Notes under the pieces: model-generated | Database searches by the model: none | Told to the model about the DNA's origin: nothing | Seen by the model: only the letters and a program-made list of their open reading frames with translations | Program-made: the position numbers and the translations under genes | Shown here: one piece after another, positions 1-9,144 of the stretch | How the letters are laid out: each line of letters starts with the position of its first letter | Position numbering within the stretch: position 1 is the first letter of the stretch | Assembly (NCBI RefSeq): GCF_007558815.1 | Contig: NZ_VLTJ01000002.1 | Location: forward strand, 102,352 to 166,351 | DNA: 64,000 nucleotides | Origin: Verticiella sediminum | GTDB lineage: Bacteria > Pseudomonadota > Gammaproteobacteria > Burkholderiales > Burkholderiaceae_B | Direction of reading: 5' to 3'

Positions 1-80
1 ATGCCGGCCTTGGTAAGCGCGTTGAAGAGCGTGGACTTGCCGACGTTGGGCAGGCCGACGATGCCGCATTGCAGAGCCAT
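1..80 (-). CDS. ychF: YchF, redox-regulated ATPase (5' end only)
   Basis: Only the first 26-27 codons lie in the window; the gene runs off the left edge. The N-terminus reads [20 protein letters not shown], the P-loop start typical of the YchF/OLA1 family of Obg-related ATPases, with Walker [10 protein letters not shown]. YchF proteins bind ATP and associate with ribosomes. The start is the ATG at 78-80. In related genomes ychF lies in a housekeeping neighbourhood; nothing in the visible part is unusual. Confidence 0.88.
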   Translation of the reverse strand, partial: MALQCGIVGLPNVGKSTLFNALTKAG

Positions 81-253
81 GGGGGAAACCTTGTGGGAAA
101 TTACGCCGATTGTAGCCCGGCCCCTGTACATTTCCCGTCCTGTCGTGTAGCGGACGCCGTTCCCGGTCTCGCGCGAATCGGCCCACGCGACGGGGCTGCC
201 CGTGGTGGCGGACGAGGGCGCGAGCCCCATGGCCCGCGCTTGCCGACGCCGAA

Positions 254-1162
254 TCAGGCGACGCGAATCCAGGGGTCGCCGGCGAAGCCCGTGCGCGCGC
301 ATTCTCGCAGCGCCCCGGCCAGGCACACGATGGCATCCGAAGGAATCGCACCGCGACGCGCGGCAAAGGCGCGCTGGATGGTCACCTCAGGCAAGGGTAC
401 GGCCACGTATTGCCTGGCCGCGGCCAATGAGCGCGCCACGGTGCGGGGCAGGATCGAATGCTCGCCTTCGAGCACCTGGGCTTTCAGGAACTGCAGCGCC
501 TCGTGTTCCTGGCGTACGTTGAGCGACAGCCCGGCAGCCTCGAAGGCCGCCTCGATCGCCTGCCGGCTATTGTCCGGCAACGGCGTCTGCGTCAACGGCA
601 GATCGGCGATCTGTGCCACCGTGCAGGTGGCCATGCCGCGCAGCGGCGAATCGGCCGAGCCGATCACGCAGAGCGTTTCGGTCCACAGCGGCTCGATGTG
701 CAGCACCCGCGTGGGCGAGGGGTTGGTGAGCACCGCGCAATCCAGGTCGCCGGCGTACAGGCGCTGCTGCAGCCAATAACTGGATGCCTCGACGATGCTG
801 GCGCGCATGGGAATCGGCGCGGCCGGCAAGTGGCGCGTGACAGTCTCGAGGAACATCGGGCTGACGGTGGGCGGCAGGCCGAGCCGTACGGTGAGGGGCT
901 CGGCAGTCGCGGCGGACATCTGCTGCTTGAGCGCGGCCACGTCGCGCAGGATGGCGCCGGCCGTCTCGACGAAACGCAGGCCCTGCTCGGTCGGCTGCAC
1001 GCCGCCGCGCCGGCGCTGCAGCAGCGGCGTGCCCAGTTCGTCTTCGAGGTCGGCGATCTGGCGGCTGACCGCCGACTGCGCGATGTGCAGCCGCTCGGCA
1101 GCGCGGCTGATGCTGCCGGCGGCCACCACTTCCAGCAGATAGCGCAGTTGTCTCAATTCCAT
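254..1162 (-). CDS. LysR-family transcriptional regulator
   Basis: A 302-residue protein of normal LysR-family length. The N-terminal winged helix-turn-helix (residues about 1-60) contains [20 protein letters not shown], the canonical LysR recognition-helix region. The remainder is the periplasmic-binding-protein-like effector domain (about 90-290). It is divergent from the PanE-like gene at 1264 with a 101-bp gap, the usual layout for a LysR protein that controls its neighbour and itself; the panE-bug pair is therefore its likely target (inference). The effector cannot be told from the sequence. Confidence 0.9.
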   Translation of the reverse strand: MELRQLRYLLEVVAAGSISRAAERLHIAQSAVSRQIADLEDELGTPLLQRRRGGVQPTEQGLRFVETAGAILRDVAALKQQMSAATAEPLTVRLGLPPTVSPMFLETVTRHLPAAPIPMRASIVEASSYWLQQRLYAGDLDCAVLTNPSPTRVLHIEPLWTETLCVIGSADSPLRGMATCTVAQIADLPLTQTPLPDNSRQAIEAAFEAAGLSLNVRQEHEALQFLKAQVLEGEHSILPRTVARSLAAARQYVAVPLPEVTIQRAFAARRGAIPSDAIVCLAGALRECARTGFAGDPWIRVA

Positions 1163-1263
1163 GTCGCGGCCCGGTCATGCGGGTGCGGCATACCGGTATC
1201 TGAAATCCATGCAGAACGGCAGCCTGTGGCGACGTATCGTAGCGCCTTTCGCGAGGAGACCCC

Positions 1264-2316
1264 ATGCACACCCCCGATATGCGCATCGCCATCGTCGGTG
1301 CCGGTGCCATCGGCTGCCGTATCGCGGCCCACCTGGCACAACGCGGCACTACCACCACGCTGTTCGACGCCTGGCCCGAGCACGTGCGGGCGCTGTCCAG
1401 CCTGGGGCTGGCGTTCGAACGCGACGGCGTCGTGCAGCATTGGCCCGTGCGCGCCTTCGCAGCCGATGCACCGCCCGACGAAACCTTCGACCTGGTGCTG
1501 CTCGCCGTGCGCAGCGATGCGACCGCAGCGATGCTGCCCCTGGTGCGCCGCCTGCTCGCGGCGGACGGCTGCGTGGTGTCGTGCCAGAACGGCATCAACG
1601 AGGGTGCGATCGCGCAGGCGGTCGGCGCGCAGCGCACGCTGGGCTGCTCCATGGTCATGGGTGCCCGCCTGACCGGACCCGGCCAGGTTCGTGTGCTGGA
1701 AGGCGCCGACACCCTGCGCATCGGCGAGCTGGACGGCAGCCGAAGCGAACGCGTCATCCGCCTGGCCGAATTGCTCTCGGCCTGCGGCACGGCCACCGTC
1801 ACGCAGAACCTGCTCGGCTATCGCTGGATGAAGCTGGTGCTCAATGCCACCGGCAATCCGCTCCTGCTGCTTTCCGGCCAGACCGCAGCCAGCCTGCACG
1901 AGTCGGCCGAGGTTCGCCGGGCGATCATCGCACTGGCCGGTGAAATTCTCGCCACTGCGACCGGCGCAGGCATCGAGGTCGAGCCCGTGCTGGGCGCGCC
2001 CACCCGTCAATGGCTGGCTCCCTACGCCGGCGAAGACACCGAGCTGCACGCACGCCTGCTCGCGCACGGCGAAGCCCTGGGGCCGCGCCGCCTGTCCATG
2101 ACCGCCGACTTCGAAGCGCGCGGCCGCACCGAGGTCGAACACATCAACGGCTATGTCGTCGCCGAGGCGATCGCGCAGGGGCGGGCCGCACCGCTCAACG
2201 CCTGGGTCCTGCAGGCCGTGAAAGCCCTGGAGGCCGGCACCGTTGGCCAAGGATGGGAGACCCTAGATCCGTTGCTGGCGCTGTACCGCAGCCTGTCGAG
2301 CACCCGGCGGGCCTGA
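1264..2316 (+). CDS. PanE/ApbA-family 2-dehydropantoate 2-reductase-like protein
   Basis: A 350-residue protein opening with the Rossmann dinucleotide motif IVGAGAIGCRIAAHL (from about residue 9), as in ketopantoate reductases that use NADPH to reduce 2-dehydropantoate to pantoate. The central SCQNGINEGAI region and the segment around RWMKLVLNATGNPLLLL match the family's catalytic asparagine and lysine regions. A strong Shine-Dalgarno GAGGAG at 1253-1258 supports the ATG at 1264. It is about 50 residues longer than biosynthetic PanE and sits beside a Bug transporter protein and a LysR regulator. A catabolic paralogue acting on another 2-oxoacid is therefore as plausible as pantothenate synthesis. 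Confidence 0.82.
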   Translation: MHTPDMRIAIVGAGAIGCRIAAHLAQRGTTTTLFDAWPEHVRALSSLGLAFERDGVVQHWPVRAFAADAPPDETFDLVLLAVRSDATAAMLPLVRRLLAADGCVVSCQNGINEGAIAQAVGAQRTLGCSMVMGARLTGPGQVRVLEGADTLRIGELDGSRSERVIRLAELLSACGTATVTQNLLGYRWMKLVLNATGNPLLLLSGQTAASLHESAEVRRAIIALAGEILATATGAGIEVEPVLGAPTRQWLAPYAGEDTELHARLLAHGEALGPRRLSMTADFEARGRTEVEHINGYVVAEAIAQGRAAPLNAWVLQAVKALEAGTVGQGWETLDPLLALYRSLSSTRRA

Positions 2317-2423
2317 TTCTCCCGCAGCCCACCGATCGGCTACCGACCGGCGGCGGGCCGCCCCGGCCTCCGGCTCACGCCGGGTCCGCACGCGTATGAA
2401 CCAATAACACCCTGGAGACACTC

Positions 2424-3443
2424 ATGACCCCGACCTTCGATCCCCAACACCGCGCGAGTGGCCTGCGCGCCCTGCTGCCCGTCTGCCGTGCCGCGGCTGG
2501 CGCCCTGGCCCTGTCCGTCGCCGGCCTGGCCGCGGCCCAGAGCACCGACGCCTGGCCGCAGCGGCCGCTACAGGTCGTGGCGCCTTTCTCGCCGGGCGCA
2601 GCTACCGACCAGATCACCCGCACCGTCGCGCAAAAGCTGGCCGACAACCTGGGTGTGGCCGTGGTGGTGGAGAACCGCACCGGGGCGGCCGGCCGGATCG
2701 CCGCCGAAGCCGTCATCAAGTCTGCCCCGGACGGCTACACCGTCTTGTTCGGCGAACCCGGCGGCCTGGCCGTCGCGCCCGCCGTGTACGAATCGACCTC
2801 GTTCGAGACGCTGCGCGACCTGATTCCCGTGGCGCAGGCCGCCGCCATGCCGATGGTGCTGGTCGCGCATCCCAGCCTGGGCGTGCGCAACCTGGACGAA
2901 CTCGTGAAGGCCGCCAAGGCCAGGGAACTGGACTACGGGACGAACGGCACGGGCTCGGTGCAGCACCTGACCGTCGAGACGCTGAACTCGCGCCTGGGCT
3001 TGAAGATGCAGCACATCCCCTATCGCGGCGGCGCCAACGTGCTCACCGACCTGGTGGCCGGCCAGATCCAGCTTTCGCTGCTGACGGTGCCCACGGCCGC
3101 CAGCTACATCCAGGCGGGCCAGATCGTACCGCTGGCGGTGCTCGACACGCAGCGCTCAGCCGCGCTGCCCGACGTCCCGACAGCCGGGGAACAAGGCGTG
3201 TCCGGCATGGACTTGCCGATCTGGGGCGGCTTCTTCGTACCGGCCGGCACGCCCCACGCCATCGTGGCCAAACTGAGCGCCGAGATCGAAAAAGCGCTGC
3301 AAGACCCGAGCGTGCGCGAGCGCCTGACCGCCGGCGGCAACGCGGTGGTCTACCGCGGCCCGGCCGATTTCCGCGCACTGGTGGCGCAGGACGTAGCGCG
3401 CTGGCCGCAAGTGGTGAAAGAGGCCGGCGTCAAGGCCGATTGA
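2424..3443 (+). CDS. Bug-family tripartite tricarboxylate transporter binding protein
   Basis: A 339-residue exported protein of the Bug (TctC-like) family, periplasmic solute receptors greatly expanded in Bordetella and relatives. The N-terminal signal segment includes a hydrophobic stretch ALALSVAGLAAAQS. The mature part begins WPQRPLQVVAPFSPGAATD, and VVVENRTGAAGRIAAE and IPYRGGANVLTDLVAGQ are family landmarks (ligand-binding loops). Shine-Dalgarno TGGAGA precedes the ATG. It follows the PanE-like gene by 107 bp on the same strand. No membrane TctAB genes lie nearby, as is common for orphan Bug genes. Ligand unknown. Confidence 0.93.
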   Translation: MTPTFDPQHRASGLRALLPVCRAAAGALALSVAGLAAAQSTDAWPQRPLQVVAPFSPGAATDQITRTVAQKLADNLGVAVVVENRTGAAGRIAAEAVIKSAPDGYTVLFGEPGGLAVAPAVYESTSFETLRDLIPVAQAAAMPMVLVAHPSLGVRNLDELVKAAKARELDYGTNGTGSVQHLTVETLNSRLGLKMQHIPYRGGANVLTDLVAGQIQLSLLTVPTAASYIQAGQIVPLAVLDTQRSAALPDVPTAGEQGVSGMDLPIWGGFFVPAGTPHAIVAKLSAEIEKALQDPSVRERLTAGGNAVVYRGPADFRALVAQDVARWPQVVKEAGVKAD

Positions 3444-3787
3444 CGGCATGCGCCGGAGGGGATCAGCCGCCCCGCGCACCGCGCGGGGACACATCGAGCC
3501 GGCCTTCTGCGGCTAGGACGGGCACGGCCTGTTCAAGATAGGTGTGTCCTCTGGCGCGTTGTGGTACTTGACCGCGTGACCGAACGTGAAATTCGTCGAC
3601 GACGGCCCTCGCCGTTTCGCGATGCGCTGATGGCACGCCTGCGCATGCGCAGAGCCGCGCACCGCCGCTATCCCATCACGGCTGGCGACCGTGGCGCCAG
3701 GTAGCTGGCGCTCCGGCAAGGAACTCGGCACGGCACCGCATACGCCGGACACACAGCGTCGAATCACTGATCGTGACGAACGCTGGC
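3444..3787. other. Intergenic stretch between Bug gene and CRISPR array 1
   Basis: About 344 bases without a convincing gene. A perfect 8-bp GC hairpin with a 3-base loop lies at 3470-3488, just after the Bug stop codon. It could help end transcription but has no T-run. Short open frames here have no recognisable similarity. Nothing else is evident. Confidence 0.5.
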
Positions 3788-4059
3788 GGTTGATCGCCGC
3801 AGGCGCGGGGAACACCATATCCGGCCGAGAACCGTCCCTAATTTCAGCGGTTCATCCCCGCATGAGCGGGGAACACTTCTCGCGCCCCACCATGTTCCGG
3901 GGGATGTTCGGTTCATCCCCGCGTGCGCGGGGAACACCGACTGCGCGAGGGCGGGGGAACTCTGATCGTCGGTTCATCCCCGCATGCGGGGGGAACACAC
4001 GTTCTGCGATGCCTCGGCCTCCATCCGGTCCGGTTCATCCCCGCATGCGCGGGGAACAC
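3788..4059 (-). CRISPR. Type I-E CRISPR array 1 (5 repeats, 4 spacers)
   Basis: Five 28-base repeats start at 3788, 3849, 3910, 3971 and 4032, separated by four 33-base spacers. In crRNA sense (minus strand) they read GTGTTCCCCGCGC..., the type I-E repeat class of E. coli. The repeat at 3788 is degenerate (GGTTGATCGCCGC...), as expected for the leader-distal end. The others differ from each other in the loop and in one stem base (3971). Transcription is leftward from the AT-rich leader at 4060 onward. The variable repeats suggest an old array with little recent turnover at its distal end. Confidence 0.97.
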
Positions 4060-4133
4060 TCTTAATGCAACAGTTTGATTTTAAAAGAAAAAATCGACCC
4101 CTAAATTTCCACCGATTGCTGCACTGCAGCAAT
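4060..4133 (-). promoter_or_regulatory. Leader of CRISPR array 1 with IHF site
   Basis: An AT-rich stretch abutting the last repeat of array 1. On the minus strand it contains AATCAAACTGTTG (4068-4080), a perfect match to the IHF consensus WATCAANNNNTTR, 8 bp from the repeat. A 19-bp dyad ATTGCTGCA-C-TGCAGCAAT lies at 4115-4133. The segment aligns closely with the leader of array 2. In E. coli type I-E, IHF bends the leader so that Cas1-Cas2 integrates new spacers at the first repeat; the same role is inferred here. Confidence 0.85.
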
Positions 4134-4828
4134 CCAGCACCGAGGCGAAGAAAAAGCGTACCACCGGGCGACATGCATCGGCTGGATCGCCGTCCATATC
4201 CTGGCCCTGCAAAGGCCATCCCCTCTGCGTCCACTACGGCATCGAAAATCTGCCCGCGTATACATGACTAGAACATGTCTCGCCACGTAGAGCCACAAGC
4301 GCACGAACATCAACACAACGTCGAGGGAGTCGATACTTTTCAGCCCGCGATGGGTGCAGCCTTGCCCGGGGCGCGTCACCCGTCCGTCAACTGAGGACTG
4401 TCCATGCATATTCCGCTCACTGGCGGTGCCTATCTGGTTGGCTGCGCCCTGTGCCAACACCGGCATGAACAGGAAGAGCCGTCGTCGGCAACAAGCTCCT
4501 TCACGCTACAGAGGAGCCAGAAGCATCGGCCGGCTACGCAAACTCGACGGCACGCCGCCCTGGGGCGCGGTGGTCAACCTGTCAGGCGCGCCCATCGCCG
4601 ACAAGCTCCTGGACCGATGCTCGCCGCAAGCTACCGTGGCACAGCCGGGCGGATTGGACACGCGAGCTGGCAGGCTGGTTGGCCGCGCAGCCTCGGTGCC
4701 TGCGCGCGCTGCTGACGAGGCTCTGCATTCGGCTGGTACCGCGACAGCCTGTAGGTGGGCAGAGGCGCTGGCTGCGATGCTTGGGCGCACCAGCTAGCGA
4801 TACGCTACAGCCCGCCCTGTCCAGGCCT
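4134..4828. other. Gene-free stretch between array 1 leader and cas2
   Basis: About 695 bases in which I see no recognisable gene on either strand. Short open frames exist but show no family motif and no good ribosome-binding site. Base composition is slightly less GC-rich than the housekeeping flanks near the leader. No insertion-sequence ends were recognised. It may be a relic of earlier insertions beside the array, but nothing here proves that. Confidence 0.4.
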
Positions 4829-6041
<1,213 letters not shown>

Positions 6042-6042
<1 letters not shown>

Positions 6043-6710
6043 CAGCTCACCCGCTTCACCAGCAAGAGGCCGCAGCCGAATCCCTTGGCCCTGCCGACGC
6101 CATGCAGAAGCGTCCGCGCCAGCGCATCGGCATCCTCGACCCTCGCCAATCCCTGATAATCGAGGGAAGAAAAACTCAGGCGTTCTCCCTTGCGCTCGAA
6201 ACGATGCTGGAGATACCCGGACTGAATGACGGTGCCTGGGTCGATACTCAAACCCCACCGTTCGGCCCGCGTCATCAGCCAGTTCAGCCCGGCGGCCTCC
6301 ATGGCCTCGTGCCGAGACTGCGGGTCGGATCGATGCTTCGCATCCATCAGGACATCGTGCCTCACCGCCCTGCCGTTCTCGCTCTTGCGGCTGACGACAG
6401 GATTGGCGCGCAGATCGAAACGCAGCCATTCCCCGCTGCGCAAAACGGGGGTATACGGCTTGGTCTGGACCGAGAACAGCCCAGGAGCGCCTTGCGGCGC
6501 ACGCGCGGAAACCACGTAGTAAACGAGCTCCCCGCCGGGCAATCGCTCGGAGCGGAAGAGAAAGTCGCGTTCGGCCGGATCGCTGGCGAACAACTGCCAG
6601 ACCAACCTGTGATCGCGATATGCCTCCCCCTGGCGGGCCCAGCGTTGCAACTGCGGCTCGGTGCGCATCGTTCCAACCAGGCGGGCGCGCGAGAAATAGT
6701 GCGTCGTCAT
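6042..6710 (-). CDS. cas6e: Cas6e (CasE), crRNA-processing endoribonuclease
   Basis: A 222-residue RAMP protein with two ferredoxin-like folds. AYRDHRLVWQLF near the N-terminus places a histidine (H34) at the expected catalytic position. LRFDLRANPV lies mid-protein, and the C-terminal glycine-rich loop GVGRAKGFGCGLL is diagnostic for Cas6. It cleaves pre-crRNA at the base of the repeat hairpin and remains in Cascade. It overlaps cas5e upstream (ATGA) and cas1 downstream (ATGA), so translation is probably coupled. Confidence 0.96.
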
Positions 6711-7465
6711 GCGCCGCCCCCGGACACGTGCACATGTTCCTTGCGCGTCCTGAACTGCCAGCGTCGCCGCGACAGCGGCTGATCATGGCGCACGGTCGTA
6801 AAGCTCGCCGACATGCCGGCGGCCATGCCCTCGTCCCAATAATAGCGGGCAGGGGCAACATCGAAGATCCGCCGGTCCTCCCGACTGTCCCCCGGCGAAC
6901 CCTTCTGCGCCAGCCCTGCCAGGGACTGCATCGGCGTCCCGTCGAGGGCCTGGCGGACCGTCTCGGCCTCGACCACCCTGGCGCCTACCGGCGCAGCCAA
7001 CGGGCAGGATTTGCGGCCGAGATAAAGGGTGTAGCGCGGACGCGCCAGCGCAGCACCCAGCACGTCCAGATCGTAAGGAGCTGCGGCCAGGGCTTCGACA
7101 GCGACGATCGCCAAGCTGTCGCAGCGGTACTCTCGCGCGGACAGCAAGGTCTCCAGCTTGTGCGCATCCAGCAGCGACTGCCGGCGGGTGCGGAAACGCG
7201 CTTTGCGCGCGGGAACGCCTGTCTGCACGGTGTGGTAGTCCCGCAATGGGAAGCCGACCCCGGCAAGCTTCACGCCGAAACGGTAGCCCTGCGCCAAGGC
7301 GCTCTGCGCCGTCTCGTCATCGCGCGCGATGCCCAGGGCCGCCGCCAGCAGCCCGATCAGTGCGGATCGTGAAGGGTGGACGGCAGACGGGCGCGCCTCC
7401 CCGACGGCGATTTCACCCCAGCTCGCCAGCGGCCCGTACAAGCGCAGCACGAGGTAGCTCGCCAT
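6707..7465 (-). CDS. cas5e: Cas5e (CasD), Cascade subunit
   Basis: A 252-residue Cas5 protein. The N-terminus MASYLVLRLYGPLASWGEIA and the following RPSAVHPSRSALIGLLAAAL are hallmarks of Cas5e, which binds the 5' handle of the crRNA and links Cas8e to the Cas7 backbone. It lies 3 bases after the cas7e stop and overlaps cas6e by 4 bases. The length is slightly above the E. coli protein (224) because of a longer C-terminal part. Confidence 0.96.
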   Translation of the reverse strand: MASYLVLRLYGPLASWGEIAVGEARPSAVHPSRSALIGLLAAALGIARDDETAQSALAQGYRFGVKLAGVGFPLRDYHTVQTGVPARKARFRTRRQSLLDAHKLETLLSAREYRCDSLAIVAVEALAAAPYDLDVLGAALARPRYTLYLGRKSCPLAAPVGARVVEAETVRQALDGTPMQSLAGLAQKGSPGDSREDRRIFDVAPARYYWDEGMAAGMSASFTTVRHDQPLSRRRWQFRTRKEHVHVSGGGA

Positions 7466-7468
7466 ACC

Positions 7469-8500
7469 TCACTCCGCCACAGCGAAATCGATCAAGGCCT
7501 TCAGGCTGCCTTCGCCCTTCATGACGTCGAGGCTCAGGGACAGCGTTTCGGCGTCATACACCCGGTTCATGTTCTCGCGCACACGTTCGAGCGCCGCCAC
7601 CGCATCGCTCGCGTAATCGGCACCGCCGACCGGCTTGAGGAACGCGAGCGACAACGAGCGCGGCTGGTGATCGCCCTTCTCCACTAGGCAATAGTGGGCA
7701 TACGCACGGCTTGCGAAGGAGTTCTGCTTGCCGCTCGGCCCTACCTTGTGCGCGGCTTCGATCAAGGCGCGCAAGGCAGCTTCGGTGAGTGCCTCATCCC
7801 CGCCCAGGTTGCGCTTGAGCAGTTCACGGTCGATGCAGACGTACTGGTAGAAGACCGCAGCCGCGAAACCGGTCTCTCCGATATGCGCGGCGCCGGGATC
7901 GTCCTGGTTCAGGTCGTCCACCGCCGTGAAATAGTCGTCTTCGATGACAGTGGCATGTACGCCGAGCGCGTGCGCCACCTGCACCGCGGCTTCGGTGTTG
8001 TGCTCAGGTTTGGAGGCCAGCATGCGCCCGAACATGGCTACGTCCACCGCGGTCTGGCGATGCAGCAGAGCGTCCAGTTCCTCGTCCGTAGGCGCACGCT
8101 TTTCTTCGGCCAGGCGCGCCACCAAGGCATCCAGGGTCGCACGCTCCTGCGGCGCGACATGCACCAGTTGCTCGATCTCGAGCGGATTGTCCTTCTTGAC
8201 GGCGCCGTAGACTTTGGCGATCTGCCCGGCCCATTCCCTGGCCGACTTTTCGGCCACCCCGGCCGCGATCAACGCATCATAGGCTTCCTTGCCGAGGCGC
8301 TTTGTGCGCGTGCCGACCTGGCCGGCGAGCTGCTGCTGAAACAGCTCGGACGTGCGCCACGCGCGCTTCAGGCTCTGCGACGAGACCCGCAGGCGATCCA
8401 CGCCGCCCATGCGCGCTGTCTTGGGCTGGCCCAGATCGTCGCGATTCAGGTTGGCGGGCGGATACGACACCAGCAGGTGCAGTTGAATGAAGCGGGTCAT
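7469..8500 (-). CDS. cas7e: Cas7e (CasC/Cse4), Cascade backbone subunit
   Basis: A 343-residue protein starting MTRFIQLHLLVSYPPANLNR, followed by DDLGQPKTARMGGVDRLRVS, the conserved N-terminal motif of Cas7e. HKVGPSGKQNSFASRAYAHY further on is also typical. Six copies normally form the helical backbone along the crRNA spacer in Cascade. It overlaps the cse2 stop by 4 bases and precedes cas5e by 3 bases. Confidence 0.97.
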   Translation of the reverse strand: MTRFIQLHLLVSYPPANLNRDDLGQPKTARMGGVDRLRVSSQSLKRAWRTSELFQQQLAGQVGTRTKRLGKEAYDALIAAGVAEKSAREWAGQIAKVYGAVKKDNPLEIEQLVHVAPQERATLDALVARLAEEKRAPTDEELDALLHRQTAVDVAMFGRMLASKPEHNTEAAVQVAHALGVHATVIEDDYFTAVDDLNQDDPGAAHIGETGFAAAVFYQYVCIDRELLKRNLGGDEALTEAALRALIEAAHKVGPSGKQNSFASRAYAHYCLVEKGDHQPRSLSLAFLKPVGGADYASDAVAALERVRENMNRVYDAETLSLSLDVMKGEGSLKALIDFAVAE

Positions 8501-9144
8501 GCCGTCGGTTCCTTGTCTTGTACGGTTGCCAAGGCTTTCTGGTCCTTGGCGGTCAGGTAATAGTCATGTGCCCAGTGCAGCTTGACATTGCGCGCCGGCG
8601 CGACCGTCACACTTCCCATCTGATCCAGCAGGGCGAGTACGTCGTTGGCCAACTGAGCCACATCGATTTTATTGCCGGCGATCTTCACGGCCCGCACGAG
8701 CTGCATGTGCGCATCCGCGGGAGAGGACGCCTTGAGCAAACGCTTGAAGCGGATCTCGTTCAGCAGCGGCTGCGCGTCCGCGCCCTTGGTCGCGGCGAGC
8801 CCGAGGTGCCAGAGCAATGTCTTGCCGTCCTTGGCGTCTTCGCGCACTTGAGCCAGCACCCCGGCGGCGATCGCCACCCGCTCGTACTCCGCCATGTCGG
8901 CCAGGGCACCGTCCGAATCGACACTGCTGCGATCCAGCTCTCGCGCAAGCACGTACGCCGCCCGAGCGAGCATCAGGTCGTCCGGGTTCGTCCCCCTTCG
9001 CAGCCGCGCCCGGTCGCCCCGATCGAACGAAAAGCGCCCGGCTGAAGGCTTGGGCTGATCGATGTCCCGGGGCTGCAATGCTTCCCACCAATCGCGGACG
9101 GTCTTGCTCTGCTGTGGCGTCAGGTACGGTGTGCGCCCCTTCAT
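8497..9144 (-). CDS. cse2: Cse2 (CasB, Cas11e), Cascade small subunit
   Basis: A 215-residue, mostly helical protein with the Cse2 landmarks VRDWWEALQP near the N-terminus, RARLRRGTNPDDLMLARAAY (arginine-rich, nucleic-acid-facing) and LAQVREDAKDGKTLLWHLGL. Two copies brace the crRNA-target hybrid in Cascade. The ATG at 9144 makes an ATGA overlap with the cas8e stop, so this start is preferred to one 12 codons upstream. It is somewhat longer than E. coli Cse2 (160 residues). Confidence 0.94.
   Translation of the reverse strand: MKGRTPYLTPQQSKTVRDWWEALQPRDIDQPKPSAGRFSFDRGDRARLRRGTNPDDLMLARAAYVLARELDRSSVDSDGALADMAEYERVAIAAGVLAQVREDAKDGKTLLWHLGLAATKGADAQPLLNEIRFKRLLKASSPADAHMQLVRAVKIAGNKIDVAQLANDVLALLDQMGSVTVAPARNVKLHWAHDYYLTAKDQKALATVQDKEPTA

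Noticed and set aside
3461..3492. Sequence resembling an eroded CRISPR repeat (GCGCGGGGACAC) near the Bug stop codon
   Set aside because: Only the 3' dozen bases resemble the repeat, the distance to array 1 is not a multiple of 61, and a simple GC hairpin explains it.
4354..4797. Short open frames between the array 1 leader and cas2 as possible toxin-antitoxin or transposase remnants
   Set aside because: No motif, hydrophobicity pattern, ribosome-binding site or terminal inverted repeats support a gene or insertion sequence.
6043..6861. Upstream extension of the cas1 frame
   Set aside because: It overlaps cas6e in another frame, and the extra residues are unlike any Cas1. The ATGA overlap and family N-terminus fix the start at 6042.
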